A stretch of DNA of 64,000 nt from Nocardioides sp. Root240 (GTDB taxonomy: Bacteria; Actinomycetota; Actinomycetes; Propionibacteriales; Nocardioidaceae), in NCBI RefSeq assembly GCF_001428825.1, contig NZ_LMIT01000009.1, forward strand, positions 1 through 64,000. Direction: 5' to 3'. The position numbers and the translations under genes were made by a program. The notes under the pieces are model-generated. The model searched no databases, was not told the DNA's origin, and saw only the letters and a list, made by a program, of their open reading frames with translations. Shown piece after piece: positions 1 to 7,874 of the stretch (position 1 is its first letter; every line of letters starts with the position of its first letter).

Positions 1-241
1 CCGACATGGACCACCGGGCCAGACCGGGGACCACAACGACACCCCGTTGACCCGCCACTCCCATCGGGCCAAGACACATCTCGGCTACGAGGTCCACCAG
101 CTCGGACCCGACCGATGGATCTGGCGCACGCCCCACGGTCTGCACCGCCTCGTCACCGGCGAGGGCACCCGGTCGATCACGCAGGTCGACTACCACACCC
201 TGCGCATCGAGCTCGGCGGCAAGTACGTCCTCACCGCCTGA
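1..241 (+). CDS. C-terminal end of a DUF222/HNH-endonuclease-type protein (partial)
   Basis: The reading frame is open from the left edge (frame starting at base 2) to the TGA at 239-241, so only the last ~79 residues are present. The text TRHSHRAKTH, then WIWRTPHGLHRLVTGEGT, matches how I remember the C-terminal tail of actinobacterial DUF222 (13E12-like) HNH nucleases, where a TRHxHRxKT stretch follows the HNH box and a W-x-W-x-x-P-H-G segment comes near the end. The HNH box itself would lie outside the window. These genes are multicopy and mobile-associated in Nocardioides. The TTG at 47 is not a real start. The assignment rests on this short tail only. Confidence 0.6.
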   Translation, partial: RHGPPGQTGDHNDTPLTRHSHRAKTHLGYEVHQLGPDRWIWRTPHGLHRLVTGEGTRSITQVDYHTLRIELGGKYVLTA

Positions 242-245
242 CGGG

Positions 246-914
246 TCAGTCGCAGGCGAAGATTCCCGACCTCGCGACCCAGCCGGCGTACGCCGTCGCA
301 CGGTCGGCGAACGCCGTGTCCTCGGTGGACGCGTCCGGTCCCAGCGCGCTGTGGGCGCGCACCACGTCGTCGGTGACCACGAACAGGGCAGCAGGCCCGC
401 ACCCGGCCTCGAGCGTCATCCCCGCGAACTCCAGCCCGTCCTGGTCCGGCGCCTCGTCGAGCAGGTCGGCGTAGCTGCCGTCGTCGGCGAGCGAGTCCTC
501 GTCGTCGCCGGCGACCGCGACGGCGGTGTCGACGTCGCCGGCGACCGCCAGGCGCTCGTCGGGCACCAGCCGGACCGCGTCGCCTTCGGGGGTGTTCTTG
601 AGCGCGTCCGCGAGTGCCTCGAAGTCGGTGTCGTCGTCGAGCTTCCACACCCGGACGGTGTCGTCGCCGGTCGTCGCGAACGCCTCCCACTCGACGCGGG
701 CGTCGATCGTCAAGGGGGCGGCGTAGGGCTCGCCGTCGCGGTCCTCGAGCGCCGCGCGGTCCACGAAGGTCACCGACGTGGCCCCGGCGGGCAGGTACTC
801 GAGCGCCTCCTCGACCCGCGAGCTGCCGTCGAGCAACCCGCACGCCGCCAGCCCCGACCACCCCGGCGCCAGCAGGCAGAGCGCGAGAGCGAGGCGCCCG
901 GGCGTGTGCGTCAT
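246..914 (-). CDS. Predicted secreted lipoprotein, function unknown
   Basis: A 222-residue protein with an N-terminal signal peptide and lipobox LAAC (Cys25 from the chosen start), so it should be a lipid-anchored exported protein. The rest is acidic and soluble, with alternating Asp/Glu-rich segments. I recognise no family. I chose the ATG at 914 over the upstream in-frame start at 950 because it puts the hydrophobic signal segment near the N-terminus and because a weak -10-like AATGAT lies seven bases upstream, consistent with leaderless expression. It diverges from mshB, and the two start codons are only 25 bp apart. Confidence 0.7.
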   Translation of the reverse strand: MTHTPGRLALALCLLAPGWSGLAACGLLDGSSRVEEALEYLPAGATSVTFVDRAALEDRDGEPYAAPLTIDARVEWEAFATTGDDTVRVWKLDDDTDFEALADALKNTPEGDAVRLVPDERLAVAGDVDTAVAVAGDDEDSLADDGSYADLLDEAPDQDGLEFAGMTLEAGCGPAALFVVTDDVVRAHSALGPDASTEDTAFADRATAYAGWVARSGIFACD

Positions 915-921
915 GGACCCC

Positions 922-932
922 ATCATTACGCT
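922..932. promoter_or_regulatory. Abutting divergent -10 elements (lipoprotein / mshB)
   Basis: TACGCT (927-932, plus strand) ends seven bases before the mshB ATG at 940. On the minus strand AATGAT (927-922) ends seven bases before the lipoprotein ATG at 914. The hexamers share base 927. This is inferred from spacing; transcription starts are not measured. Confidence 0.5.
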
Positions 933-939
933 CGAGATC

Positions 940-1863
940 ATGACCGCCACCCCGGCCCACCGGCTGTTGCTCGTCCACGCCCACCCCGACGACGAGTCGA
1001 TCGGTCAGGGCGCCACGATGGCCAAGTACGTCGCCGAGGGTCGCGGCGTCACCCTCGTCACCTGCACGGCGGGCGAGATGGGCGAGGTCCTCGTCCCCGA
1101 GCTCGCCCACCTGGCCGCCGACCAGGACGACCGGCTCGGCGAGCACCGCCGCGGCGAGCTCGAGGTGGCGATGAAGGCGCTCGGTGTCACGGACCACCGT
1201 TTCCTCGGCGGTTTCGGCACCTACCGCGACTCCGGCATGAAGTGGCACGCGGACGGCCACGCCGTCGCGGCGGACGACGTCCACGAGAACGCCTTCTGGC
1301 ACGCCGACCTGACCGTGGCGGCGACCCAGCTGGCGGCGGTGATCCGCGAGGTGCGGCCGCAGGTGCTGGTGACCTACGACGAGTTCGGCGGCTACGGCCA
1401 CCCCGACCACGTGCAGGCCCACCGGGTCGCGATGTACGGCGCGCAGCTGGCCGCCGCGCCGTCGTACCGGCGCGACCTGGGGGAGGCCTGGGAGATCACC
1501 AAGATCTACTGGAGCGCCATCTCCGAGAGCCGGATCCGTGCGGGCCTGCGGAGCCTGCGTGCCGCCGGCGACACGACGACCTTCGAGGGCATGGACCCCG
1601 AGGGCGACCTGCCGCCGATGTTCCGTCCCGACGCGGACATCACCTGCGAGGTCGACGCGACGGAGTACGTCGAGCGCAAGCTCGACGCGCTGCGGGCGCA
1701 CGCCACCCAGATCACCACCGACGGCCCGTTCTTCGCGCTGTCCAACAACGTCGGCGCCCAGGCGTGGGGCCTCGAGCAGTACCGCCTCGTGCAGGGCACG
1801 CCCGGCAACGCCGACGGCGACAACGGCTGGGAGAACGACCTCTTCGCCGGCATCCCCGCCTGA
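940..1863 (+). CDS. mshB: Mycothiol biosynthesis deacetylase MshB
   Basis: N-acetyl-1-D-myo-inositol-2-amino-2-deoxy-alpha-D-glucopyranoside deacetylase. This zinc enzyme removes the acetyl group from GlcNAc-Ins in the second committed step of mycothiol synthesis. The 307-residue length is typical of the family. The LmbE/PIG-L metal motif AHPDDE is at residues 14-19 (His15 and Asp18 as ligands) and the third ligand lies in YGHPDH. The ATG at 940 starts the protein just before the conserved [10 protein letters not shown] strand, and TACGCT at 927-932 makes a leaderless start likely. A DUF6113-like membrane gene follows 19 bp downstream, an arrangement I associate with Nocardioides mshB. Confidence 0.92.
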   Translation: MTATPAHRLLLVHAHPDDESIGQGATMAKYVAEGRGVTLVTCTAGEMGEVLVPELAHLAADQDDRLGEHRRGELEVAMKALGVTDHRFLGGFGTYRDSGMKWHADGHAVAADDVHENAFWHADLTVAATQLAAVIREVRPQVLVTYDEFGGYGHPDHVQAHRVAMYGAQLAAAPSYRRDLGEAWEITKIYWSAISESRIRAGLRSLRAAGDTTTFEGMDPEGDLPPMFRPDADITCEVDATEYVERKLDALRAHATQITTDGPFFALSNNVGAQAWGLEQYRLVQGTPGNADGDNGWENDLFAGIPA

Positions 1864-1882
1864 CCCGACCCGGTACGACGAC

Positions 1883-2248
1883 ATGACGACGCTGCAGCGC
1901 GCCCCGATCGCGGTGCTGCTGTTCGTGGCCGGTGGCGTCGTCGCGCTGTGCACGGTGCTGCTCCACGACTACCCGTGGGGGCTGGTCCTCGGCGTGGTCA
2001 CGACGGTCGCGACGCTGGTCGCCCTGCCGCCGGGCTGGTGGGGCCGGTTCGCGTTCGCGCTGGGGTGGATGGGACTGCTGTGGCGGGCGGCGACCGAGAC
2101 CGCGGCAGGGGACTACCTCGTCGCCACCGACGCCTCCGGCTACGTCCTGCTGGTCTTCGGGCTCGGGGTCCTCGCCGCCGGCCTGGCCGGGCTGCTGCCG
2201 CGCCGCGGCCCCGACGACGATTCAGGGACCGTCGGACCGGCTGTCTAG
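1883..2248 (+). CDS. Small membrane protein (DUF6113-like)
   Basis: A 121-residue, almost entirely hydrophobic protein with about four membrane helices and a short charged C-terminal tail. It lies 19 bp after mshB and is probably co-transcribed with it. DUF6113 proteins occur beside mshB in related actinobacteria, but their role is unknown. The start is the ATG of MTTLQRAP. Its TAG stop codon (2246-2248) also forms the first half of the TAGGAT hexamer of the next gene. Confidence 0.7.
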   Translation: MTTLQRAPIAVLLFVAGGVVALCTVLLHDYPWGLVLGVVTTVATLVALPPGWWGRFAFALGWMGLLWRAATETAAGDYLVATDASGYVLLVFGLGVLAAGLAGLLPRRGPDDDSGTVGPAV

Positions 2249-2258
2249 GATCGCGCCC

Positions 2259-4061
2259 GTGGGAATGTGGGAGGACGTCGCGCAGGACACGGGGAACGGG
2301 TCCAGGCGGGAGCGCCTCGGCGGGCGTGCCGTCGTGGCGGTCGTCGTCGTGCTCCTGCTCCTGGTGGGCGGCGGCTACGCCGCCGCGCACGCCGTGGCCG
2401 GTGACAAGGTCCCGCGCGGCACGCGCATCTCCGGCGTCGACGTCGGAGGACTCACCCGTGACGCCGCGATCGACAAGCTCGACCGCACGTTCGGCCCGCG
2501 CGGCGACGTCCCGATCGCGATCACCGTCGAGCACCGCCTCGCCGGCGACGACGACACGGCCCGGGCGCGGCTCGAGCCGGCCGACATCGGCCTCGCCGTC
2601 GACTACGACGCCTCCCTCGACGCGGCCGGTGCCGAGTCGAGCTGGAGCCCGGGCCGGCAGTGGAGCTACTTCACTGGCGGCGATGACGTCGATGCCGTCG
2701 TGCGCTTCGACGACGCGCTGTTCCGGGCCAAGCTCGCCGACGCGGCCCGGGGCCTGGGCACACCCCCGAAGGACGGCCAGGTGAAGCTCACCGCCGACGG
2801 CGTGCAGACCGTGGCCCCCGTGGCCGGCGAGGCGATCGACGCCGACGCCGCTCGCGACGCGATCACCGACGCCTTCCTCGCGGGTGAGGAATCCGTCGAC
2901 CTGCAGGTCACCGTGGCGCAGCCCGACATCGACGCCGACGACGTCTCCGCGGCGGTCGAGGCCTTCGCCGACCCGGCGATGTCCGGCCCGGTGACCCTCG
3001 AGTTCGGCGAGAATGAGATCCGCCTCCCCCCGCGCCGGTTCGCGGCCGCGCTGTCGATGGCCCCGCAGGACGGCGAGCTGGTCCCGGTCGTCGACGAGAA
3101 GATCCTCACCCAGCTGGTCGCCAGCGCGACCGCCGACGGCAAGCCGGTCGACGCCACGGTCCGCATCGTGAAGGGCAGGCCTCGCATCGTCCCGGCGAAG
3201 CCCGGCGTGGAGTTCGACCCCGCCGAGGTCGTCCAGGTCTTCGAGGGCCTGCTGACGAAGACGGGCGCCGAGCGCAGCGGTGCGGTCGACGCGCAGGTGA
3301 CCGACGCGGAGTTCACGACGAAGGACGCCAAGGCCCTCGGCATCGTCGAGAAGGTGTCCGAGTTCTCGACCTCCTACCCGCACGCCGACTACCGCAACAC
3401 CAACATCGGCCGCGCTGCCGAGCTGGTCGACGGCACGATCCTCAAGCCCGGCGAGGAGTTCTCGCTCAACGGCATCGTCGGTGAGCGCACCCGCGAGAAC
3501 GGCTTCACCGAGGGCTACATCATCAGCAACGGCATCCTGAAGCTCGACCTCGGCGGCGGTGTCTCGCAGATGGCGACGACCACCTTCAACGCGATGTTCT
3601 TCGCGGGCCTGGAGGACATCCAGCACAAGCCGCACTCGTTCTACATCGACCGCTACCCGGTCGGTCGCGAGGCGACGGTCGCGTGGCCGACGGTCGACCT
3701 GCGCTTCCGCAACGACACCGACCACGGCATCCTCATCCACTCCTGGGTGGAGCCGAGCGACTACTCGCGCCAGGGCAAGGTCACCGTCCAGATGTGGTCC
3801 ACCAAGGTGTGGGACATCGACTCGAGGACGTCCGACCGCTACGCCTACGTCGCCCCGGCGACGCGCACGCTGACCACCGCCGACTGCGAGCCGCACACCG
3901 GCTCGTCGGGCTTCAAGGTCGACGTCACCCGGATCTTCCGCAAGCACGGCGAGTCGGCGATCGACCACACCGAGAAGTTCCACACCGACTACACGCCGGC
4001 CGACACGGTCGTCTGCAAGAAGCCGGGCCCGCCGCCGAAGCAGGACCCCGAGCAGGAGTGA
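2259..4061 (+). CDS. VanW-family membrane-anchored cell-wall protein
   Basis: A 600-residue protein with an N-terminal cytoplasmic segment, one membrane helix (about residues 28-50) and a long extracytoplasmic part. The C-terminal third holds the VanW domain: the run YRNTNIGRAAELVDG, a GEEFSLN block, GGGVSQMATTTFNA and a final RNDTDHGILI strand. The middle resembles peptidoglycan-binding (PG_binding_4/YoaR-like) repeats. VanW proteins are linked to cell-wall and glycopeptide-resistance loci, but their reaction is unknown. I chose GTG 2259 because TAGGAT (2246-2251) lies seven bases upstream, a leaderless arrangement; the ATG at 2265 is the alternative. No van resistance genes are nearby, so a housekeeping envelope role is likely. 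Confidence 0.85.
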   Translation: MGMWEDVAQDTGNGSRRERLGGRAVVAVVVVLLLLVGGGYAAAHAVAGDKVPRGTRISGVDVGGLTRDAAIDKLDRTFGPRGDVPIAITVEHRLAGDDDTARARLEPADIGLAVDYDASLDAAGAESSWSPGRQWSYFTGGDDVDAVVRFDDALFRAKLADAARGLGTPPKDGQVKLTADGVQTVAPVAGEAIDADAARDAITDAFLAGEESVDLQVTVAQPDIDADDVSAAVEAFADPAMSGPVTLEFGENEIRLPPRRFAAALSMAPQDGELVPVVDEKILTQLVASATADGKPVDATVRIVKGRPRIVPAKPGVEFDPAEVVQVFEGLLTKTGAERSGAVDAQVTDAEFTTKDAKALGIVEKVSEFSTSYPHADYRNTNIGRAAELVDGTILKPGEEFSLNGIVGERTRENGFTEGYIISNGILKLDLGGGVSQMATTTFNAMFFAGLEDIQHKPHSFYIDRYPVGREATVAWPTVDLRFRNDTDHGILIHSWVEPSDYSRQGKVTVQMWSTKVWDIDSRTSDRYAYVAPATRTLTTADCEPHTGSSGFKVDVTRIFRKHGESAIDHTEKFHTDYTPADTVVCKKPGPPPKQDPEQE

Positions 4062-4115
4062 TTCCGGCTCAGCCCGTACCTCCCGCTGCCGATCGACAGC
4101 GTGGAGGCGATGGCG

Positions 4116-4691
4116 ATGATGTTGCGGGCTGCGTTCGTCCTGCCGGGGACGGTGGTCGAGGAGCTGCGTACGCTCGCGGGCCGGCTCGGCGCACTGCCGG
4201 GCGTCCGCGCCGAGCACTGCGACCACCTCGACGTCCGCATCGCGCTGCTCGGCAACGTCCTGGCCGATGACGCCCGGCGGTTGGCGGACGCGGTGGCGCA
4301 CGAGCTCGCCACGGTGGCCGTACCGGTGGTGCGGACGGGGGACCTCGAGGTCCGGCCAGACGGCGACGTCGCGATCGGCCTGCTCGGCGACGTCGACGTG
4401 CTGGCCGACGTCGCCCGCACGGTCGGCCGCGCCGCCGAGCGCATCCACATCTACGTCGACCGCCGCTCGTTCCAGCCTGCTGTGGTGGTCGCGTCGCTGG
4501 GCACCCAGCGGCCGGGCTCCCGGGTGGCGTCCTTCGTCGGCGCGATCCGCCCGGCGGACGTCGGCGCCTGGCCCCTCGACGAGATCGCGCTGATCCGCAC
4601 CCGGTGGTTCGCCGGCGGCGCGGTCAGCGAGGTCGTCGAGCGGGTGCCGATCGGTTCCGGTTCCGGCGCCGGCGACGCCCTCGGGGCGTGA
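4116..4691 (+). CDS. 2H phosphoesterase-like (2'-5' RNA ligase fold) protein, degenerate motifs
   Basis: A 191-residue protein that reads like a 2'-5' RNA ligase/ThpR relative: an N-terminal LRAAFVLPG strand, a first motif HLDVRIALLGNV where the family has HxTLxFLG, and a later FQPAVVVASLG where the second HxT should be. The first His is kept but its Thr is Asp, and the second His is replaced, so normal cyclic-phosphodiesterase chemistry is doubtful. A GGAGG at 4103-4107 fits ATG 4116 (eight-base spacing) better than GTG 4101 or ATG 4110. It follows the VanW gene on the same strand. The fold assignment is tentative. Confidence 0.5.
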   Translation: MMLRAAFVLPGTVVEELRTLAGRLGALPGVRAEHCDHLDVRIALLGNVLADDARRLADAVAHELATVAVPVVRTGDLEVRPDGDVAIGLLGDVDVLADVARTVGRAAERIHIYVDRRSFQPAVVVASLGTQRPGSRVASFVGAIRPADVGAWPLDEIALIRTRWFAGGAVSEVVERVPIGSGSGAGDALGA

Positions 4692-4738
4692 CGACCGAGC
4701 ACGGTGGGCCGGCGCGCGTGTCGTACCAGCCGCGCTGC

Positions 4739-4760
4739 TAGGATCTAGAACAGGTTCTAG
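4739..4760 (+). promoter_or_regulatory. Promoter with KstR-type operator
   Basis: The palindrome CTAGAACAGGTTCTAG (4745-4760; seven-base arms, two-base centre) fits the known KstR consensus TNNAACNNGTTNNA of steroid-catabolism regulons. It directly follows a TAGGAT -10 hexamer (4739-4744), so a bound repressor would cover the transcription start. A ribosome-binding site (AGGAGG, 4764-4769) follows before the GTG at 4779. The sequence match is direct; the identity of the regulator is inferred. Confidence 0.75.
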
Positions 4761-4778
4761 TTCAGGAGGCACCCCGCC

Positions 4779-5228
4779 GTGACGACGTCCACCCCGGTCA
4801 TCGAGGGCTGGTTCACCACCGGTGAGGAGCCACGCCTGCTGGCCTCCCGGTGCACCGCCTGCAGCAATGTCGTCTTCCCGCCGGTCTCCGGCGAGGCGGG
4901 CGCGGCCGCCTTCTTCTGCCGCAACCCCGCGTGCGACGGCGAGGAGCACGCCACCGTCGAGCTCTCCCGCCGCGGCACCGTGTGGTCCTACACCGACGCG
5001 CAGTACCAGCCGCCGGCGCCGTACCTCTCGCTGAGCGACCCCTACGAGCCCTTCGCGCTGGCCGCGGTCGAGCTCCCCGAGGGCCTCGTGATCCTCGGCC
5101 AGGTCGCCCAGGGCTACGGCGTCGCCGACCTGCGGGTCGGCAGTGAGGTCGAGCTCGTCGTCGAGACGCTCAACGTCGACGAGACGGGCGAGCGCACCAT
5201 CTATCGCTGGAAGCCGGTGGCCGCATGA
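4779..5228 (+). CDS. DUF35 zinc-ribbon/OB-fold protein, partner of the Ltp-type enzyme
   Basis: A 149-residue protein. The N-terminal rubredoxin-like zinc ribbon has Cys pairs in SRCTACSN and FFCRNPACD; an OB-fold of the DUF35 (ChsH2 C-terminal) type follows, with the YEPFALAAVELPEGLVILG strands. Such proteins bind thiolase-like aldolases or MaoC-like hydratases and pass acyl-CoA intermediates; in Mycobacterium and Rhodococcus they act with Ltp2 in cholesterol side-chain removal. The stop overlaps the next ATG (ATGA, 5225-5228), so the two proteins are probably made together as a complex. A KstR-type operator lies upstream. Confidence 0.85.
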   Translation: MTTSTPVIEGWFTTGEEPRLLASRCTACSNVVFPPVSGEAGAAAFFCRNPACDGEEHATVELSRRGTVWSYTDAQYQPPAPYLSLSDPYEPFALAAVELPEGLVILGQVAQGYGVADLRVGSEVELVVETLNVDETGERTIYRWKPVAA

Positions 5229-6412
5229 GCACCGTCGCCATCGCCGGGGTCGGCATGCACCCGTGGGGCAAGTGGGGCCGCAACTTCACCGAGTACGGCG
5301 TGCACGCCGCCCGCGCGGCACTGAAGGACGCCGGCATCGCATGGTCCGACGTCGACCTCGTCGTCGGCGGCGAGACCGTCCGCAACGGCTACGCCGGCTA
5401 CGTCGCCGGCTCGACCTTCGCCCAGGCGCTCGGCTGGAACGGCGCCCGGATCGCGACGTCGTACGCCGCCTGCGCGACCGGCGCCCAGGCCATCGACACC
5501 GCCCGCGCCCGGATCATGGCCGGCCTGTGCGAGGTCGCCCTCGTCGTCGGTGCGGACACCACGCCCAAGGGGTTCCTCGCGCCGAACGCGGGGGAGCGGT
5601 GGAGCGACCCGGACTGGCTGCGCTTCCGGCTGCTCGGCATGACCAACCCGGCGTACTTCGCGCTCTACGCCCGCCGCCGGATGGACCTCTACGGCGCCAC
5701 CAGCGAGGACTTCGCGCAGGTCAAGGTCAAGAACGCCCGCCACGGCCTCGCGAACCCGAACGCACGCTTCCGCAAGGAGGCCACGGTCGAGGACGTGCTG
5801 GCCTCGCCGGTCGTGTCCGACCCGCTGCACCTGCTCGACATCTGCGCGACCTCCGACGGTGCCGCCGCGGTGGTGCTGTGCAGCGTCGAGTACGCGAGGA
5901 AGCACGGCATCGCGAACCCGGTCCGGGTCGCCGCCGTCTCGACGGTCACCCCGACCTTCCCGAACACCGTCATCGACATGCCGCTCCTGTCGACCGACTC
6001 CTCGGCCGTCGTCGGTGTGCCGGAGCGCACCTTCAAGGAGGCCATCGGCCAGGCGGCCTACGAGGAGGCCGGCATCGGCCCCGAGGACGTCGACGTGGCC
6101 GAGGTCTACGACCTCTCCACCGCCCTCGAGCTCGACTGGATCGAGGACCTGCAGCTGTGCAAGCGCGGCGAGGCCGAGGTCCTGCTCCGTGCCGGCGACA
6201 CCACCCTCGGCGGCCGGATCCCGGTCAACCCGTCCGGTGGCCTCGCCTGCTTCGGCGAGGCCGTCCCCGCGCAGGCGATCGCCCAGGTCTGCGAGCTCAC
6301 CTGGCAGCTGCGTGGCCAGGCCACCGGCCGCCAGGTCGAGGGCGCCCGGGTCGGCATCACCGCCAACCAGGGCCTGTTCGGCCACGGCTCCTCGGTGCTG
6401 CTCTCCGTGTGA
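5225..6412 (+). CDS. Ltp2-like lipid-transfer protein / thiolase-fold retro-aldolase
   Basis: A 395-residue thiolase-superfamily (SCP-x type) protein. It keeps a Cys at position 83 (SYAACATGAQ). Where degradative thiolases have His in HDxF it has Tyr295 (EVYDLSTA), where they have GHP it has GEA (Glu345), and the C-terminal Cys of CxG is absent (NQGLFGHGSS). This matches the pattern described for Ltp2, a retro-aldolase that splits the C-C bond of steroid side-chain beta-hydroxyacyl-CoA. With the DUF35 partner just upstream and the KstR-type operator, a role in sterol or bile-acid side-chain degradation is the best guess. Substrate is unproven, and no other steroid genes are in the window. Confidence 0.8.
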   Translation: MSTVAIAGVGMHPWGKWGRNFTEYGVHAARAALKDAGIAWSDVDLVVGGETVRNGYAGYVAGSTFAQALGWNGARIATSYAACATGAQAIDTARARIMAGLCEVALVVGADTTPKGFLAPNAGERWSDPDWLRFRLLGMTNPAYFALYARRRMDLYGATSEDFAQVKVKNARHGLANPNARFRKEATVEDVLASPVVSDPLHLLDICATSDGAAAVVLCSVEYARKHGIANPVRVAAVSTVTPTFPNTVIDMPLLSTDSSAVVGVPERTFKEAIGQAAYEEAGIGPEDVDVAEVYDLSTALELDWIEDLQLCKRGEAEVLLRAGDTTLGGRIPVNPSGGLACFGEAVPAQAIAQVCELTWQLRGQATGRQVEGARVGITANQGLFGHGSSVLLSV

Positions 6413-6425
6413 CCCGCCTGCGCCG

Positions 6426-6872
6426 TCAGGCGTCCATGTCGGCCAGCAGCCGGTCGACGAACCGGTCGAGCAGGTCGACGAACAGGTCGCCCTGGTCGCC
6501 GAGCTCGTCGAGGGCGGCCTGGTAGCGGTCGAGCATCTGTCCGGCGCAGGACTCGAACATCCGGGCCCCCTGGTCGGACGCCCGGAACTGGTACGTCGGC
6601 TGGTCGTCGCCGCGCAGCTTGGTGACCAGGCCGGCGGCGACGGCGGCGTTGACCTGCCGGTTGACGGTCGACTGCTCGAGGCCGAGGTGCTCGGCGATGT
6701 CGCGCAGGGTCCACTCATCGGGCTCCTGCAGCACCCACAGCAGCCGCATCTCGGAGACACCGAGCGGGGTGCGCTGCTCCCAGGCGCGGCGCTGGGTCTC
6801 CAGGCGGGAGAACACGGCCGCGATCGAGCGCGCCTGCTCGCTGCGCTGCTCCAGGGCCTCGTTGCCTGCCAT
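6426..6872 (-). CDS. MarR-family transcriptional regulator
   Basis: A 148-residue winged-helix protein of typical MarR length. The helix-turn-helix falls around LRDIAEHLGLEQSTVNRQVNAAV, followed by the wing LVTKLRGDDQPTYQF; N- and C-terminal helices would form the dimer. It converges on the Ltp gene and diverges from the PAP2 gene. An AT-rich palindromic tract about 60 bp upstream of its start is the likely operator, so it probably regulates itself and perhaps the PAP2 gene. The ligand cannot be told from sequence. Confidence 0.88.
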   Translation of the reverse strand: MAGNEALEQRSEQARSIAAVFSRLETQRRAWEQRTPLGVSEMRLLWVLQEPDEWTLRDIAEHLGLEQSTVNRQVNAAVAAGLVTKLRGDDQPTYQFRASDQGARMFESCAGQMLDRYQAALDELGDQGDLFVDLLDRFVDRLLADMDA

Positions 6873-6931
6873 CGGGTCGTTCGCCGTCCCTCGCCTCGTC
6901 GTGCCTGTTCGCGATCATCCTCGTTGTCGTA

Positions 6932-6950
6932 TGTACTCTACATATGTACA
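6932..6950. promoter_or_regulatory. Likely MarR operator between divergent genes
   Basis: An AT-rich island in very GC-rich DNA. TGTAC (6932-6936) and GTACA (6946-6950) form inverted arms around a second perfect palindrome, TACATATGTA (6939-6948). It lies between the marR-like gene and the PAP2 gene. Binding by the MarR protein is inferred from position. Confidence 0.5.
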
Positions 6951-6998
6951 TTGCACATGTGGCGCCGCATGGGGTGGCTGCCCGGGGAGGAGAGCGCC

Positions 6999-7874
6999 GT
7001 GGGCTCCACCGTGACGATCGCGAGCCGGCCTCCGGCGCCGCGGCCCCCCAGTTCCCCCAGTCCGGACGGGCCGGTCGCCCGCTCACGCAGCCGCCGGATC
7101 TGGTCCTTCCTGGTCGAGATGGGTGTGCTGGTCGGTCTCTTCGCCGCGTACAACGTGATTCGTGCCGGCTGGGGCGACGATCCCGTCGCCGCCATGGCGC
7201 GGGCGCGTGAGATCGCGCAGTTCGAGGGCGGCCTGTTCTCCTCGGTGGAGCTCCGGCTCAACGAGTGGATCGTGGGCGTGCCGGTCCTCGCGGTGGCGAC
7301 CTGTTACTTCTACGCCCTGCTGCACTACGCCATGACGCCGACGGTCCTGCTCCTGTCGCGCCGGCGCGGCGGACGCAGGTACTGGCGCGGCTACTGGGCG
7401 CTCGTGCTCGCATCGGCCATCGCGCTGGTCGGCTACGCGCTGCTGCCGACGGCCCCGCCGCGGCTGATGCCCGAGCTCGGCACCATCGACGTGATGGCCC
7501 ACTTCGCCGACTACGGGTGGTGGGGATCGGCGGCCTCGGCGCCCCGCGGCCTCGGCGACGCCACCAACCAGTACGCCGCGCTGCCCTCGCTCCACTTCGG
7601 CTGGTCGCTGTGGTGCGCGGTCCAGCTCTGGGGCTTCGGCTCCCTCCGGTGGCGGGTGGTCGCCGTGGCCTACCCGAGCCTGCAGGTCTTCGCCGTCCTC
7701 AGCACGGCCAACCACTTCATCGTCGACGTCGTCGCCGGCGGCGCCTGCGTCGTCGTGGCCTTCGTCGTCGTCGAGCTCGTCCAGCGGGGCGTGGAGGCTG
7801 TCCGGAGCGCCCGGGGCGTCAGGAGGCCGGCGGGAGGAGCTCCCACACCACGTGCTCGCCGGGCAGGCCCTTGA
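6999..7874 (+). CDS. PAP2-superfamily membrane phosphatase
   Basis: A 291-residue multi-pass membrane protein. The PAP2 catalytic blocks are visible as ALPSLHFGWS (the PSGH-like block) and STANHFIVDVVAG (His-x3-Asp), with the preceding TAPPRLMP as the RP block. Such enzymes remove phosphate from lipids or transfer lipid head groups (inositol phosphoceramide-synthase-like PAP2_3 group). GTG 6999 is chosen because a strong GGGGAGG (6984-6990) lies just upstream; an in-frame ATG at 6957 is the alternative. The last 56 bases overlap the convergent cyclase gene, encoding only a charged tail. Confidence 0.8.
   Translation: MGSTVTIASRPPAPRPPSSPSPDGPVARSRSRRIWSFLVEMGVLVGLFAAYNVIRAGWGDDPVAAMARAREIAQFEGGLFSSVELRLNEWIVGVPVLAVATCYFYALLHYAMTPTVLLLSRRRGGRRYWRGYWALVLASAIALVGYALLPTAPPRLMPELGTIDVMAHFADYGWWGSAASAPRGLGDATNQYAALPSLHFGWSLWCAVQLWGFGSLRWRVVAVAYPSLQVFAVLSTANHFIVDVVAGGACVVVAFVVVELVQRGVEAVRSARGVRRPAGGAPTPRARRAGP

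Noticed and set aside
190..1953. A 587-codon minus-strand frame across mshB
   Set aside because: mshB on the plus strand has all metal motifs; this frame is a compositional shadow.
2241..4061. Vancomycin-resistance locus because of VanW and, later, VanZ proteins
   Set aside because: They lie 26 kb apart and no vanHAX, vanRS or vanY-like gene accompanies either.
1998..4949. A 983-codon minus-strand open frame opposite the VanW and 2H genes
   Set aside because: It has no domain text, only Arg/Gly/Val-rich filler, and mirrors GC-rich third positions of the plus-strand genes, which have clear motifs.
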